From contig CAKUMG010000483.1 of assembly GCA_934667465.1 (NCBI GenBank), forward strand, positions 1 to 5,420: a stretch of 5,420 nucleotides of DNA, read 5' to 3'. Position 1 is the first letter of the stretch; each line of letters starts with the position of its first letter. The notes below the pieces were generated by a model. The model ran no database searches. It was given only the letters and a program-made list of their open reading frames with translations, and had not been told where the DNA came from. This stretch comes from an uncultured Actinoplanes sp. (lineage in GTDB: Bacteria; Actinomycetota; Actinomycetes; Mycobacteriales; Micromonosporaceae). Positions 1-5,420 of the stretch are shown here, one piece after another. A program made the position numbers and the translations under genes.

Positions 1-15
1 ATCCGGAGCCCGGCC

Positions 16-414
16 TCACTGCCGCGCGGCGTGCCGGGCGGCGATGGCGGCCGCGGCGAGCAGGCCGAGACCCGCGATCATCAGCGGGCCGCTGCCGCCA
101 CCGGACGTGCTGCCCCCGCCGGTGTCGGGCGCGCCCTCCGGCGGCGGAGGAGTCGTGGTCCTGGAAGTCTCCGGCGGGTCGCTGGGCTCGGCGGTCTCGG
201 TTTCCGGTGGCTCGCTGGGCTCGGCGGTCACCGGCGGCGGAGTCTCCTCCGGCGGGAAGGTGCCGCTCGGCGGGGGAGCGATCGTGCTGTAGCCGGGCGA
301 GGGGGTCGCGCCGGGCTCCGGGTCGTCGCTGCACGCGGCCAGCGCCGACAGCGGCAGGACGACGAGAACGGCCAGGAGCGCCCAGCGGGGAACGGACGCG
401 GTGCTGGAGGACAT
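16..414 (-). CDS. Predicted lipoprotein with Pro/Thr-rich stalk and sortase-like C-terminal tail
   Basis: This is a 132-residue exported protein of unknown function. The ATG at 414 is preceded by GGGAGG (425-420) with a 5-nt spacer, so the start is secure. Residues 1-27 form a signal peptide with Arg10 and a hydrophobic core (11-22). It ends in a lipobox Leu25-Ala26-Ala27-Cys28, predicting lipid attachment at Cys28. Residues 30-93 are acidic and rich in Pro, Thr, Glu and Ser, with an 11-residue tandem repeat (TAEPSEPPETE at 63-73, TAEPSDPPETS at 74-84). After a Gly/Ser linker come a hydrophobic segment (about 110-126) and a short basic tail (RHAARQ). The motif APDTG (95-99) followed by this tail resembles a cell-wall sorting signal but lacks the usual leading Leu. 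It sits 159 bp downstream of the aldo/keto reductase on the same strand. The gap has no clear promoter or terminator, so linkage is unresolved. No enzymatic domain is visible; a surface stalk or anchor is an inference. Confidence 0.8.
   Translation of the reverse strand: MSSSTASVPRWALLAVLVVLPLSALAACSDDPEPGATPSPGYSTIAPPPSGTFPPEETPPPVTAEPSEPPETETAEPSDPPETSRTTTPPPPEGAPDTGGGSTSGGGSGPLMIAGLGLLAAAAIAARHAARQ
170..235. repeat. Two 33-bp tandem direct repeats inside the lipoprotein gene
   Basis: Units at 170-202 and 203-235 share an identical 18-base core (179-196 and 212-229), offset by exactly 33 bp. They encode the duplicated 11-residue acidic Pro-rich segment of the lipoprotein (residues 63-73 and 74-84). 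Because the repeat length is a multiple of three, copy-number change would alter stalk length without breaking the frame. Confidence 0.85.
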
Positions 415-419
415 CGCTG

Positions 420-425
420 CCTCCC
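420..425 (-). promoter_or_regulatory. Ribosome binding site of the lipoprotein gene
   Basis: GGGAGG on the minus strand lies 5 nt before the ATG at 414. It is a strong Shine-Dalgarno match and fixes the start. Confidence 0.75.
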
Positions 426-573
426 GGGGATCCGGCCGGTCGTGCCCGCGGCACCGTCGGCTCGCCCCTCCAGGATCAGCGGTCCGGCACGCCCGGCGGT
501 ATCAGCCATCCGACAGCCGCGCGGGGACGGCCCTGCGGTGCCTCGCCCTGCTACGAGCCGGGGACGCCGCTCG

Positions 574-1452
574 TCACGCGCCGCCGCTGATCTTGTCCAG
601 CTCGGCCAGGTCGTCCTGTCCGAGCTGGAGCGCGGCACCGGCGATGTTCTCGCGCAGGTGTTCCACGGAGGAGGTGCCGGGGATCAGCAGGATGTTCGGC
701 GAGCGCTGCAGCAGCCACGCGAGGGCGACCGACATCGGCGCGGCACCGAGGCGGGCGGCCACCGCCGACAGGGCGTCCGACTGCAGCGGGCTGAAGCCGC
801 CGAGCGGGAAGAACGGCACGTACGCGATCCGCTCGGCGGCGAGCCGGTCGATCAGCGCGTCGTCGTGCCGGTGCGCGAGGTTGTACATGTTCTGCACGCA
901 GACGATCGGTGCGATCGCCTGCGCCTCGGCGACCTGCTCCGGGGTCGCGTTGCTGACGCCCAGGTGCCGGATCACGCCCTGCCGCCGCAGGTCCGCGAGG
1001 GTCTCGAACGCCTCGGCGAGCGAGCCGGGCTCGGGGCCCTCCGCGGTGCCGAGCCGCAGGTTGACCACGTCGAGCCGGTCCAGCCCGAGCCCCTCGAGGT
1101 TCGCGTCGACCTGGCGGCGCAGCTCGTCGGGGCGGCGGGCCGGCGGCCAGCCGCCCTGCGCGTCGCGGGTCGCGCCGACCTTGGTCGCCACGGTCAGCCC
1201 CGCCGGGTACGGGTGCAGGGCCGCACGGATCAGCTCGTTGGTCACCCGCGGCCCGTACGCGTCGGCGGTGTCGAGGTGCGTGACGCCCAGGGCGACGGCC
1301 TCCCGCAGCACGGCGAGCGCGCCGCCGCGGTCGGCGGGCGGTCCCATGACCCAGGGGCCGGCGAGCTGCATGGCGCCGTAGCCGAACCGCGTGACCGTCA
1401 GATCGCCCAGCGCCCAGGTGCCGCCGGGGAGGGTGTTCGTTGTGCTTTCCAT
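574..1452 (-). CDS. Aldo/keto reductase family oxidoreductase
   Basis: This is a cytosolic TIM-barrel NADPH-dependent carbonyl reductase or dehydrogenase; the substrate cannot be told from sequence. Numbered from the ATG at 1452, it has 292 residues, normal for the family. HLDTADAYGP (59-68) supplies catalytic Asp61 and Tyr66. Lys91 lies in ATKVG. LGVSNAT (164-170) and VQNMYN (186-191) are conserved barrel strands. IPGTSSVEHLREN (257-269) is the NADPH-phosphate-binding loop. The strand that usually ends in the fourth catalytic residue, His, reads DVVNLRLG (128-135), putting Arg133 where His is expected by eye. Some AKR subfamilies carry this NLR form, so it need not mean loss of activity. The start is chosen because GGAG (1466-1463) lies 10 nt upstream. 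GTG at 1458 (4 nt) or ATG at 1461 (1 nt) are alternatives. An extension to 1527 would cross the upstream dyad and terminator arm and has a non-AKR sequence. The gene lies downstream of the OYE gene on the same strand, separated by a strong terminator. Confidence 0.93.
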   Translation of the reverse strand: MESTTNTLPGGTWALGDLTVTRFGYGAMQLAGPWVMGPPADRGGALAVLREAVALGVTHLDTADAYGPRVTNELIRAALHPYPAGLTVATKVGATRDAQGGWPPARRPDELRRQVDANLEGLGLDRLDVVNLRLGTAEGPEPGSLAEAFETLADLRRQGVIRHLGVSNATPEQVAEAQAIAPIVCVQNMYNLAHRHDDALIDRLAAERIAYVPFFPLGGFSPLQSDALSAVAARLGAAPMSVALAWLLQRSPNILLIPGTSSVEHLRENIAGAALQLGQDDLAELDKISGGA

Positions 1453-1507
1453 GCCCACCATGCTCCGGCGGACGGGAGAAACCGGCCAATACCGCCTCGG
1501 TCGCCCC

Positions 1508-1526
1508 TGATACCGCGGGGGTATCA
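1508..1526. promoter_or_regulatory. Perfect 7-bp dyad upstream of the aldo/keto reductase, possible operator
   Basis: TGATACC (1508-1514) and GGTATCA (1520-1526) are perfect inverted repeats around GCGGG. The dyad lies 55-75 bp upstream of the reductase start, where an operator or promoter element would sit. Its right arm overlaps the outer 2 bp of the adjacent terminator stem. I see no convincing -35/-10 pair beside it, so the operator role is an inference from position and symmetry. Confidence 0.4.
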
Positions 1527-1566
1527 CGAAGGCCCCGGACCTGGGGGCAGGTCCGGGGCCTTCGTG
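1525..1566 (-). terminator. Strong hairpin terminator after the OYE gene
   Basis: A perfect 18-bp stem (1525-1542 paired with 1549-1566) encloses a 6-nt loop, GGGGGC. It lies 10 bp beyond the ene-reductase stop codon. No U-tract follows on the minus strand, as is common for actinobacterial hairpin terminators. It should separate transcription of the two reductase genes. The symmetric stem would also block plus-strand readthrough. Confidence 0.8.
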
Positions 1567-1576
1567 GGGTCCGGCC

Positions 1577-2671
1577 TCAGCGGCCGGCGGGGGAGTGGGA
1601 CGGGTAGTCGGTGTAGCCGCGGGCGCCGCCGACGTAGAACGTGTCCGGGTCGGGGGCGTTCTCGTCGAGCTCGTGCTGCCAGCGGGCGGCCAGGTCGGGG
1701 TTGGCGATGACGGCCCGGCCGATGGCGACGGCGTCGGACACGCCGGTCTCGATCATGCGGACGGCCTCGTCGCGGGTGGTGGGGGTGCCGAAGCCGGAGT
1801 TGGCGACGAGCGGGGCCGAGACCGTGCGGCGGATCTTCTGGACCAGGTCGCCGGCCGGGTCGGCGTGCAGGATGTCGACGAAGGCCAGGCCCAGCGGGGC
1901 GAGACCCTCCGCGAGCGCGCCGTAGGTGGCGGCGACGTCGTCCGGGTCGGTCTCGAGCGCGCCCTGGATGTTGTGCTCGGGGGAGAGGCGGATGCCCGTG
2001 CGGTCCGCGCCGATCGCCTCGGCGACCGCGGTCACGACCTCGACGGCGAGGCGGGCGCGGTTCTGCGGGGAGCCGCCGTACTCGTCGGTGCGCAGGTTGG
2101 CGGCGGGCGTCAGGAACTCGTGGAGCAGGTAGCCGTTGGCGCCGTGGATCTCGACGGCGTCGATGCCGGCCGCGATGGCGTTGCGGGCGGCGGCCACGAA
2201 CGCGGCGACGATGCCGGGCAGCTCCTCGGCGGTCAGCGCCTGCGGGACGGGCAGGTCGGCCTTGCCCTCGGGGATGCGGATCTCGCCCGGTGCGGCGACG
2301 GCGCTGGGGGCGACCGTACGGCCGGTGCCGCTGATCGCCGGGTGCGAGATGCGGCCGCCGTGCATGATCTGCATGACGATCGTGCCGCCGGCCTCGTGCA
2401 CGGCGTCGGCCACCCGGCGCCAGCCGGCGACCTGTTCGGGGGTCTCGATGCCGGGCTGGCCGATCCACGTGCGGCCCTCGCGCAGCGGCCACGTGCCCTC
2501 GGTGACGATCATGCCGAGCGACGCGCGCTGCCGGTAGTGCTCGACCAGCAGGTCGCCGGGGACGCCGTCCTCCTCGCCCGCGCGGATGCGGGTCAGGGGC
2601 GCCATCACCATGCGGTTGCGCAGGCGCAGGGCGCCCAGGGTCAGCGGCGTGAACAGCTTCTCGTTCGACAC
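1577..2671 (-). CDS. Old yellow enzyme family FMN-dependent alkene reductase
   Basis: This cytosolic flavoenzyme is predicted to reduce activated C=C bonds (enones, maleimides, nitro-olefins or nitro esters) with NAD(P)H through bound FMN. It has 364 residues, the usual length for the NemA/OYE-like group. LFTPLTLGALRLRNRMVMAP (6-25) and PLTR (25-28) form the N-terminal FMN-binding strand. QIMHGGRISHP (101-111) is the conserved glycine/histidine strand. HGANGYLLHEFL (176-187) holds the His176/Asn179 substrate pair and the proton donor Tyr181. NLRTDEYGGS (192-201) follows. IGRAVIANPDL (317-327) is the FMN-phosphate loop. All key residues are present, so it should be active. The GTG at 2671 is chosen because AAGGA (2681-2677) lies 5 nt upstream. 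A TTG at 2701 would extend the protein into the operator array with unrelated sequence. Four 15-bp repeat units lie just upstream, suggesting tight control. OYE genes are often induced by electrophile or oxidative stress through MarR- or TetR-type repressors, but no regulator gene is in the window. Confidence 0.95.
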   Translation of the reverse strand: MSNEKLFTPLTLGALRLRNRMVMAPLTRIRAGEEDGVPGDLLVEHYRQRASLGMIVTEGTWPLREGRTWIGQPGIETPEQVAGWRRVADAVHEAGGTIVMQIMHGGRISHPAISGTGRTVAPSAVAAPGEIRIPEGKADLPVPQALTAEELPGIVAAFVAAARNAIAAGIDAVEIHGANGYLLHEFLTPAANLRTDEYGGSPQNRARLAVEVVTAVAEAIGADRTGIRLSPEHNIQGALETDPDDVAATYGALAEGLAPLGLAFVDILHADPAGDLVQKIRRTVSAPLVANSGFGTPTTRDEAVRMIETGVSDAVAIGRAVIANPDLAARWQHELDENAPDPDTFYVGGARGYTDYPSHSPAGR

Positions 2672-2676
2672 GGTGT

Positions 2677-2681
2677 TCCTT
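2677..2681 (-). promoter_or_regulatory. Ribosome binding site of the OYE gene
   Basis: AAGGA on the minus strand has a 5-nt spacer to the GTG at 2671. It supports the GTG start over the upstream TTG at 2701. Confidence 0.75.
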
Positions 2682-2691
2682 CTCGGGTGAG

Positions 2692-2751
2692 TTGTGCGCA
2701 ACTAAATTGTGCGCAATTTAATTGGGCACAACTAAATTGGGCACAACGGAA
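2692..2751. repeat. Four 15-bp tandem repeats with palindromic cores (probable multi-site operator)
   Basis: Units start at 2692, 2707, 2722 and 2737, exactly 15 bp apart. They read TTGTGCGCAACTAAA, TTGTGCGCAATTTAA, TTGGGCACAACTAAA and TTGGGCACAACGGAA. Each core TTGNGCRCAA is a near-palindrome. Around unit 2 the symmetry extends to TAAATTG (2703-2709) and CAATTTA (2714-2720). Around unit 3 a similar near-dyad spans 2717-2736. The block is strikingly AT-rich in a GC-rich setting. It begins 20 bp upstream of the OYE start, so on the minus strand it should overlap the promoter. TTGN4CAA cores with AT flanks resemble sites bound by MarR-family winged-helix dimers such as OhrR-like proteins; that assignment is inference. 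Confidence 0.75.
2701..2731 (-). promoter_or_regulatory. Possible OYE promoter embedded in the repeat array
   Basis: On the minus strand, TTGTGC (2731-2726) can serve as a -35 and TTTAGT (2706-2701) as a -10 with a 19-bp spacer. This would place the transcript start roughly 20 nt before the GTG. The match is modest, and the repeated sequence offers other registers. If correct, any protein bound to the array would block RNA polymerase directly. Confidence 0.3.
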
Positions 2752-3002
2752 GTGGCTGTATGGGGCACGTTGAGGGGGTGAAGCCCCGACGCTAGCTCGG
2801 AGATCCGGCGCGCCGAAGCGTTAGTGAGCACCGAGACACCGGGGAATAGCCAAGATGAACTCTCTGTGGCTTCCGACACCTATCCGTAATGTCCGGGTCT
2901 GCAGGGCCGATGATCCCGTAGCTTTGATGGCTGCTCTGGGCTGCCCATCGGTGAGCGTGTCCGGATGACTCCGACCTCCGAGGTGATGATGGAGCGCACT
3001 CG
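2752..3002. other. Leader and promoter region of the Pls-like gene
   Basis: This 251-bp stretch contains no convincing protein gene of normal size. It must hold the plus-strand promoter. A TAATGT hexamer at 2887-2892 is a possible -10, but no good -35 lies 16-18 bp before it. CCGATG (2907-2912) and CATCGG (2946-2951) can pair across a 33-nt loop, giving a weak potential leader structure. A 13-codon open frame (ATG 2965 to TGA 3004-3006) ends across the start codon of the next gene. No riboswitch or tRNA-like fold was recognised. Confidence 0.4.
2991..2994 (+). promoter_or_regulatory. Ribosome binding site deciding the TTG start of the Pls-like gene
   Basis: GGAG lies 8 nt before TTG at 3003 and 14 nt before the next candidate, GTG at 3009. 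There is no in-frame ATG or GTG between the upstream stop (2952-2954) and 3003. TTG at 3003 is therefore the best-spaced start. Confidence 0.6.
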
Positions 3003-5420
3003 TTGACCGTGACGACTGACCTGCAGCTGGACGACCTCTCCGACCTCGGCGCCCCGGCCGTTTTCCGCACCGGTGCCGCCCCCGCGCGGCGCACGCTGCT
3101 GGACGTGCTCGACGCCACCGTGGCCGCGCATCCGCAGGCCGCGGCGATCGACGACGGGTCGCGGGTGCTGACCTACCGGCAGCTGGCCGACGCGGTCGGC
3201 GAGCTGCGGGCCACGCTGCACGAGCACGGCATCGGCACCGGCGACCGCGTGGGCGTACGGATCTCCTCCGGGTCTGCCGATCTCTATCTCGCGATCCTCG
3301 GGGTGCTGGCGGCCGGGGCGGCCTATGTGCCGGTCGACGCCGACGACCCCGACGAGCGGGCCGAGCTGGTGTTCGGCGAGGCCGGCGTCGCGGCGGTGCT
3401 CGGCGACGGGCTGAGCGTGACGATCAAGGCGACCCCGGGGACGCGGACCGAGCGTCCCGGGCCGGAGGACGACGCCTGGATCATCTTCACGTCCGGGTCG
3501 ACCGGCAAGCCCAAGGGCGTGGCGGTCACGCACGCGTCCGCGGCGGCGTTCGTGGACGCCGAGGCGGAGCTGTTCCTGGTGGAGGGCGGCGAGCCGCTCG
3601 GGCCGCGGGACCGCGTGCTGGCCGGGCTGTCGGTGGCGTTCGACGCGTCGTGCGAGGAGATGTGGCTGGCGTGGCGGCACGGCGCGTGCCTGGTGCCCGC
3701 CGCGCGCTCGCTCGTGCGCAGCGGCGTCGACCTGGGGCCGTGGCTGGCCGAGCAGCGGATCACCGTCGTCTCGACCGTGCCGACGCTGGCCGCGCTCTGG
3801 CCCGCCGAGGCGCTCGACGACGTGCGGCTGCTGATCTTCGGCGGCGAGGCGTGCCCGCCCGAGCTGGCCGAGCGGCTGGCCGTCGAGGGGCGCGAGGTCT
3901 GGAACACGTACGGGCCGACCGAGGCGACAGTCGTCGCGTGCGCCGCCCGGCTCACCGGGGACGGCCCGGTGCGCATCGGGCTGCCGCTGCTCGGCTGGGA
4001 GCTCGTGGTCGCCGGCCCCGACGGCGAGCCGGTCGCCATGGGCGAGAGCGGCGAGCTGGTCATCGGCGGGGTCGGCCTGGCCCGCTACCTCGACGCGGAG
4101 AAGGACGCCACGAAGTTCGCGCCGCTGCCGTCGATGGGCTGGGAGCGCGCGTACCGCAGCGGTGACATCGTCCGCGCGGAGCCCGAGGGGCTGCTGTTCC
4201 TGGGCCGCGGCGACGAGCAGATCAAGCTCGGCGGGCGCCGGATCGAGCTGGGCGAGGTCGACGCCGCGCTGCAGGCGCTGCCCGGTGCCGCCGGCGCGGC
4301 CGCCGCGGTCAAGACCACCGCCGCCGGCAACCAGCTGCTGGTGGGCTATGTCGTCGCCCGGGACGGCTTCGACACGACCGCCGCCACCGAGCTGCTCCGC
4401 GAGCAGCTGCCGGCCGCGCTGGTCCCGCTGCTCGCCGTGATCGACGACCTGCCCACCCGCACCTCCGGCAAGGTCGACCGGGCCGCGCTGCCCTGGCCCC
4501 TGGCCGGTCAGGAGCAGGGCGGCGACGCGCTGACGGTGACGGAGGAGTGGCTCGCCCAGGGCTGGGAGCAGATCCTGGGGGTACGCCCCTCGGCCGCGGA
4601 CGCGGACTTCTTCACCCACGGCGGCGGCAGCCTCACGGCGGCCCAGCTCGTGGCATGGGTCCGGCGCAGCCACCCGCAGGTGTCGGTCGCCGCGATCTAC
4701 CAGCAGCCGACCCTGGGCGGGCTCGCCGCGCTGCTCGACGGGCTCGAGACCACGGCGGCGGTGCGGCGCGAGGTGCGCCCGGTGCCGCGGCGCGCCGGGT
4801 TCGTGCAGGCGCTGCTGATGCTGCCGATGGCGGCGCTGGTCGGGCTGCGCTGGCTGGTGATCCTCGCCGCGCTGAGCAACGTGCTGCCGGCGGCCGGCGC
4901 GCCGCGGGTCTCGTGGTGGTGGATCGCCGCGGGCTGGCTGGTGCTGTTCAGCCCGCCCGGGCGGATCGGGCTGGCGGCCGGTGCGGCGCGGCTGCTGCTG
5001 CGCGGCGTACGGCCCGGCGCCCATCCCCGCGGCGGCGGCGTCCACCTGCGGTTGTGGGCCGCCGAGCGGTTCGCGGAGCTGACCGGCGCGACCGGGACCG
5101 CCGGGGCCACGTGGATGACCGCGTACGCCCGGGCGCTCGGCGCGCAGCTCGGCCCGCACGTCGACCTGCACTCCGCGCCCCCGGTCACCGGCATGCTCAA
5201 GGTGGGCCGCGGCGCCGCGATCGAGCCCGAGGTCGACCTGTCGGGCACCTGGGTCGACGGCGACGTGGTGCACATCGGCCGGATCCGGGTCGGTTCCGGC
5301 GCCCGGGTCGGCGCTCGCAGCACCCTCGCGCCCGGCGCCCGGGTCGGCAAGGGCGCGCACATCGCCGCGGGCACGACCGTCACGGGCGCGGTCCGGGCCG
5401 GTCAGCGCTCGGCCAAGGAC
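3003..5420 (+). CDS. pls: Pls/PosA family nonribosomal peptide synthetase (homopoly(amino acid) synthetase), 3' end outside window
   Basis: This is the first 806 residues of a membrane-bound single-module NRPS; no stop occurs before the window end. The adenylation domain (about 28-500) has all core motifs: LTYRQL (56-61), GAAYVPVDADDPDER (105-119), TSGSTGKPKG (163-172), FDASCEEM (213-220), NTYGPTEATV (301-310), YRSGD (384-388), GRGDEQIKLGGRRIELGE (401-418) and TSGKVDR with catalytic Lys490. The carrier domain (about 513-582) has FFTHGGGSL, with phosphopantetheine site Ser543. Two membrane segments follow (about 603-626 and 637-660). A left-handed beta-helix domain then starts, with hexapeptide register at V763, V769, L775, V781, I787 and V793. 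No condensation or thioesterase domain is seen. In Streptomyces albulus Pls (about 1,300 residues), six membrane segments surround three such C-terminal domains that iteratively join lysines. Here two segments and one domain are visible. The product is likely a cationic homopolymer, but lysine is not proven. Confidence 0.93.
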   Translation, partial: MTVTTDLQLDDLSDLGAPAVFRTGAAPARRTLLDVLDATVAAHPQAAAIDDGSRVLTYRQLADAVGELRATLHEHGIGTGDRVGVRISSGSADLYLAILGVLAAGAAYVPVDADDPDERAELVFGEAGVAAVLGDGLSVTIKATPGTRTERPGPEDDAWIIFTSGSTGKPKGVAVTHASAAAFVDAEAELFLVEGGEPLGPRDRVLAGLSVAFDASCEEMWLAWRHGACLVPAARSLVRSGVDLGPWLAEQRITVVSTVPTLAALWPAEALDDVRLLIFGGEACPPELAERLAVEGREVWNTYGPTEATVVACAARLTGDGPVRIGLPLLGWELVVAGPDGEPVAMGESGELVIGGVGLARYLDAEKDATKFAPLPSMGWERAYRSGDIVRAEPEGLLFLGRGDEQIKLGGRRIELGEVDAALQALPGAAGAAAAVKTTAAGNQLLVGYVVARDGFDTTAATELLREQLPAALVPLLAVIDDLPTRTSGKVDRAALPWPLAGQEQGGDALTVTEEWLAQGWEQILGVRPSAADADFFTHGGGSLTAAQLVAWVRRSHPQVSVAAIYQQPTLGGLAALLDGLETTAAVRREVRPVPRRAGFVQALLMLPMAALVGLRWLVILAALSNVLPAAGAPRVSWWWIAAGWLVLFSPPGRIGLAAGAARLLLRGVRPGAHPRGGGVHLRLWAAERFAELTGATGTAGATWMTAYARALGAQLGPHVDLHSAPPVTGMLKVGRGAAIEPEVDLSGTWVDGDVVHIGRIRVGSGARVGARSTLAPGARVGKGAHIAAGTTVTGAVRAGQRSAKD

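Noticed and set aside
553..574. Weak hairpin at the aldo/keto reductase stop (ACGAGC paired with GCTCGT)
   Set aside because: It has only 6 bp with a 10-nt loop and overlaps the stop codon, too weak to call a terminator.
1453..1527. Longer aldo/keto reductase start at 1527
   Set aside because: The extra 25 residues would come from the terminator arm, dyad and leader. They do not resemble AKR sequence, and a ribosome binding site fits the start at 1452.
31..1710. Open frame of 559 codons on the plus strand
   Set aside because: It spans the lipoprotein gene, the aldo/keto reductase gene and the terminator on the wrong strand, and its product is Arg/Gly-rich without motifs.
1524..2492. Second minus-strand frame inside the OYE gene
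   Set aside because: It is Arg/Pro-rich with no motif and overlaps the frame holding all OYE catalytic residues.
2692..2751. 15-bp repeats as a CRISPR array or replication iterons
   Set aside because: There are no spacers and no cas or replication-initiator gene, the units are too short for CRISPR, and the position abutting a gene start fits an operator better.
1595..2773. Plus-strand frame ending in a repeated peptide (CAQLN, CAQFN, NWAQ)
   Set aside because: The peptide repeat is only the in-frame reading of the 15-bp DNA array. The rest is antisense to the OYE gene and Gly/Arg/Val/Asp-rich.
2842..2868. GGGAAT, 18 nt, then GTG as an ECF sigma-R-like promoter for the Pls-like gene
   Set aside because: The -35 fits the GGAAT type, but the -10 reads GTG rather than GTT. 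A match this short is expected by chance, so it is not called.
2880..5360. Open frame of about 826 codons on the minus strand
   Set aside because: It is antisense to the Pls-like gene. Its translation is low-complexity Arg/Gly/Ala/Pro-rich with no domain, whereas the plus strand carries a complete set of adenylation and carrier motifs. Long antisense frames are expected in very GC-rich DNA.

Overview
This is a very GC-rich chromosomal window with GTG and TTG starts, actinomycete-type signals and G/C-rich third codon positions. These fit a filamentous actinobacterium, possibly Micromonosporaceae or a streptomycete relative; the genus cannot be fixed from the sequence alone. Four genes can be supported. 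Three lie on the minus strand over the left half. The fourth lies on the plus strand over the right half and runs off the window end.

Left half, minus strand, in transcription order: an old yellow enzyme (OYE) family FMN-dependent ene-reductase (2671 to 1577) ends at a perfect 18-bp hairpin terminator. Next comes an aldo/keto reductase (1452 to 574), with a small dyad at the upstream edge of its leader. Last is a small, proline/threonine-rich predicted lipoprotein that also carries a sortase-like C-terminal tail (414 to 16). The two reductases look like a redox or electrophile-detoxification pair, but the strong terminator between them suggests separate transcripts.

Between the two halves is a divergent intergenic region (2672-3002). 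Just upstream of the ene-reductase it holds an AT-rich array of four exactly 15-bp tandem units, each with a near-palindromic TTGNGCRCAA core. This looks like a multi-site operator for an unlinked regulator, perhaps MarR-type.

Right half, plus strand: an open frame from a TTG codon at 3003 to the last base (806 codons, no stop) encodes an adenylation domain, a carrier domain, two membrane segments and the start of a left-handed beta-helix (hexapeptide-repeat) domain. This order is the hallmark of the Pls/PosA family of single-module nonribosomal peptide synthetases, the type that makes epsilon-poly-L-lysine and related cationic homopoly(amino acids). It is the most interesting item here. The by-eye specificity code (D-A-E-S-I-G-T-V-V-K) has an acidic residue suited to a diamino acid, but the actual product is not known. 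The remaining 3' part of the gene lies outside the window.
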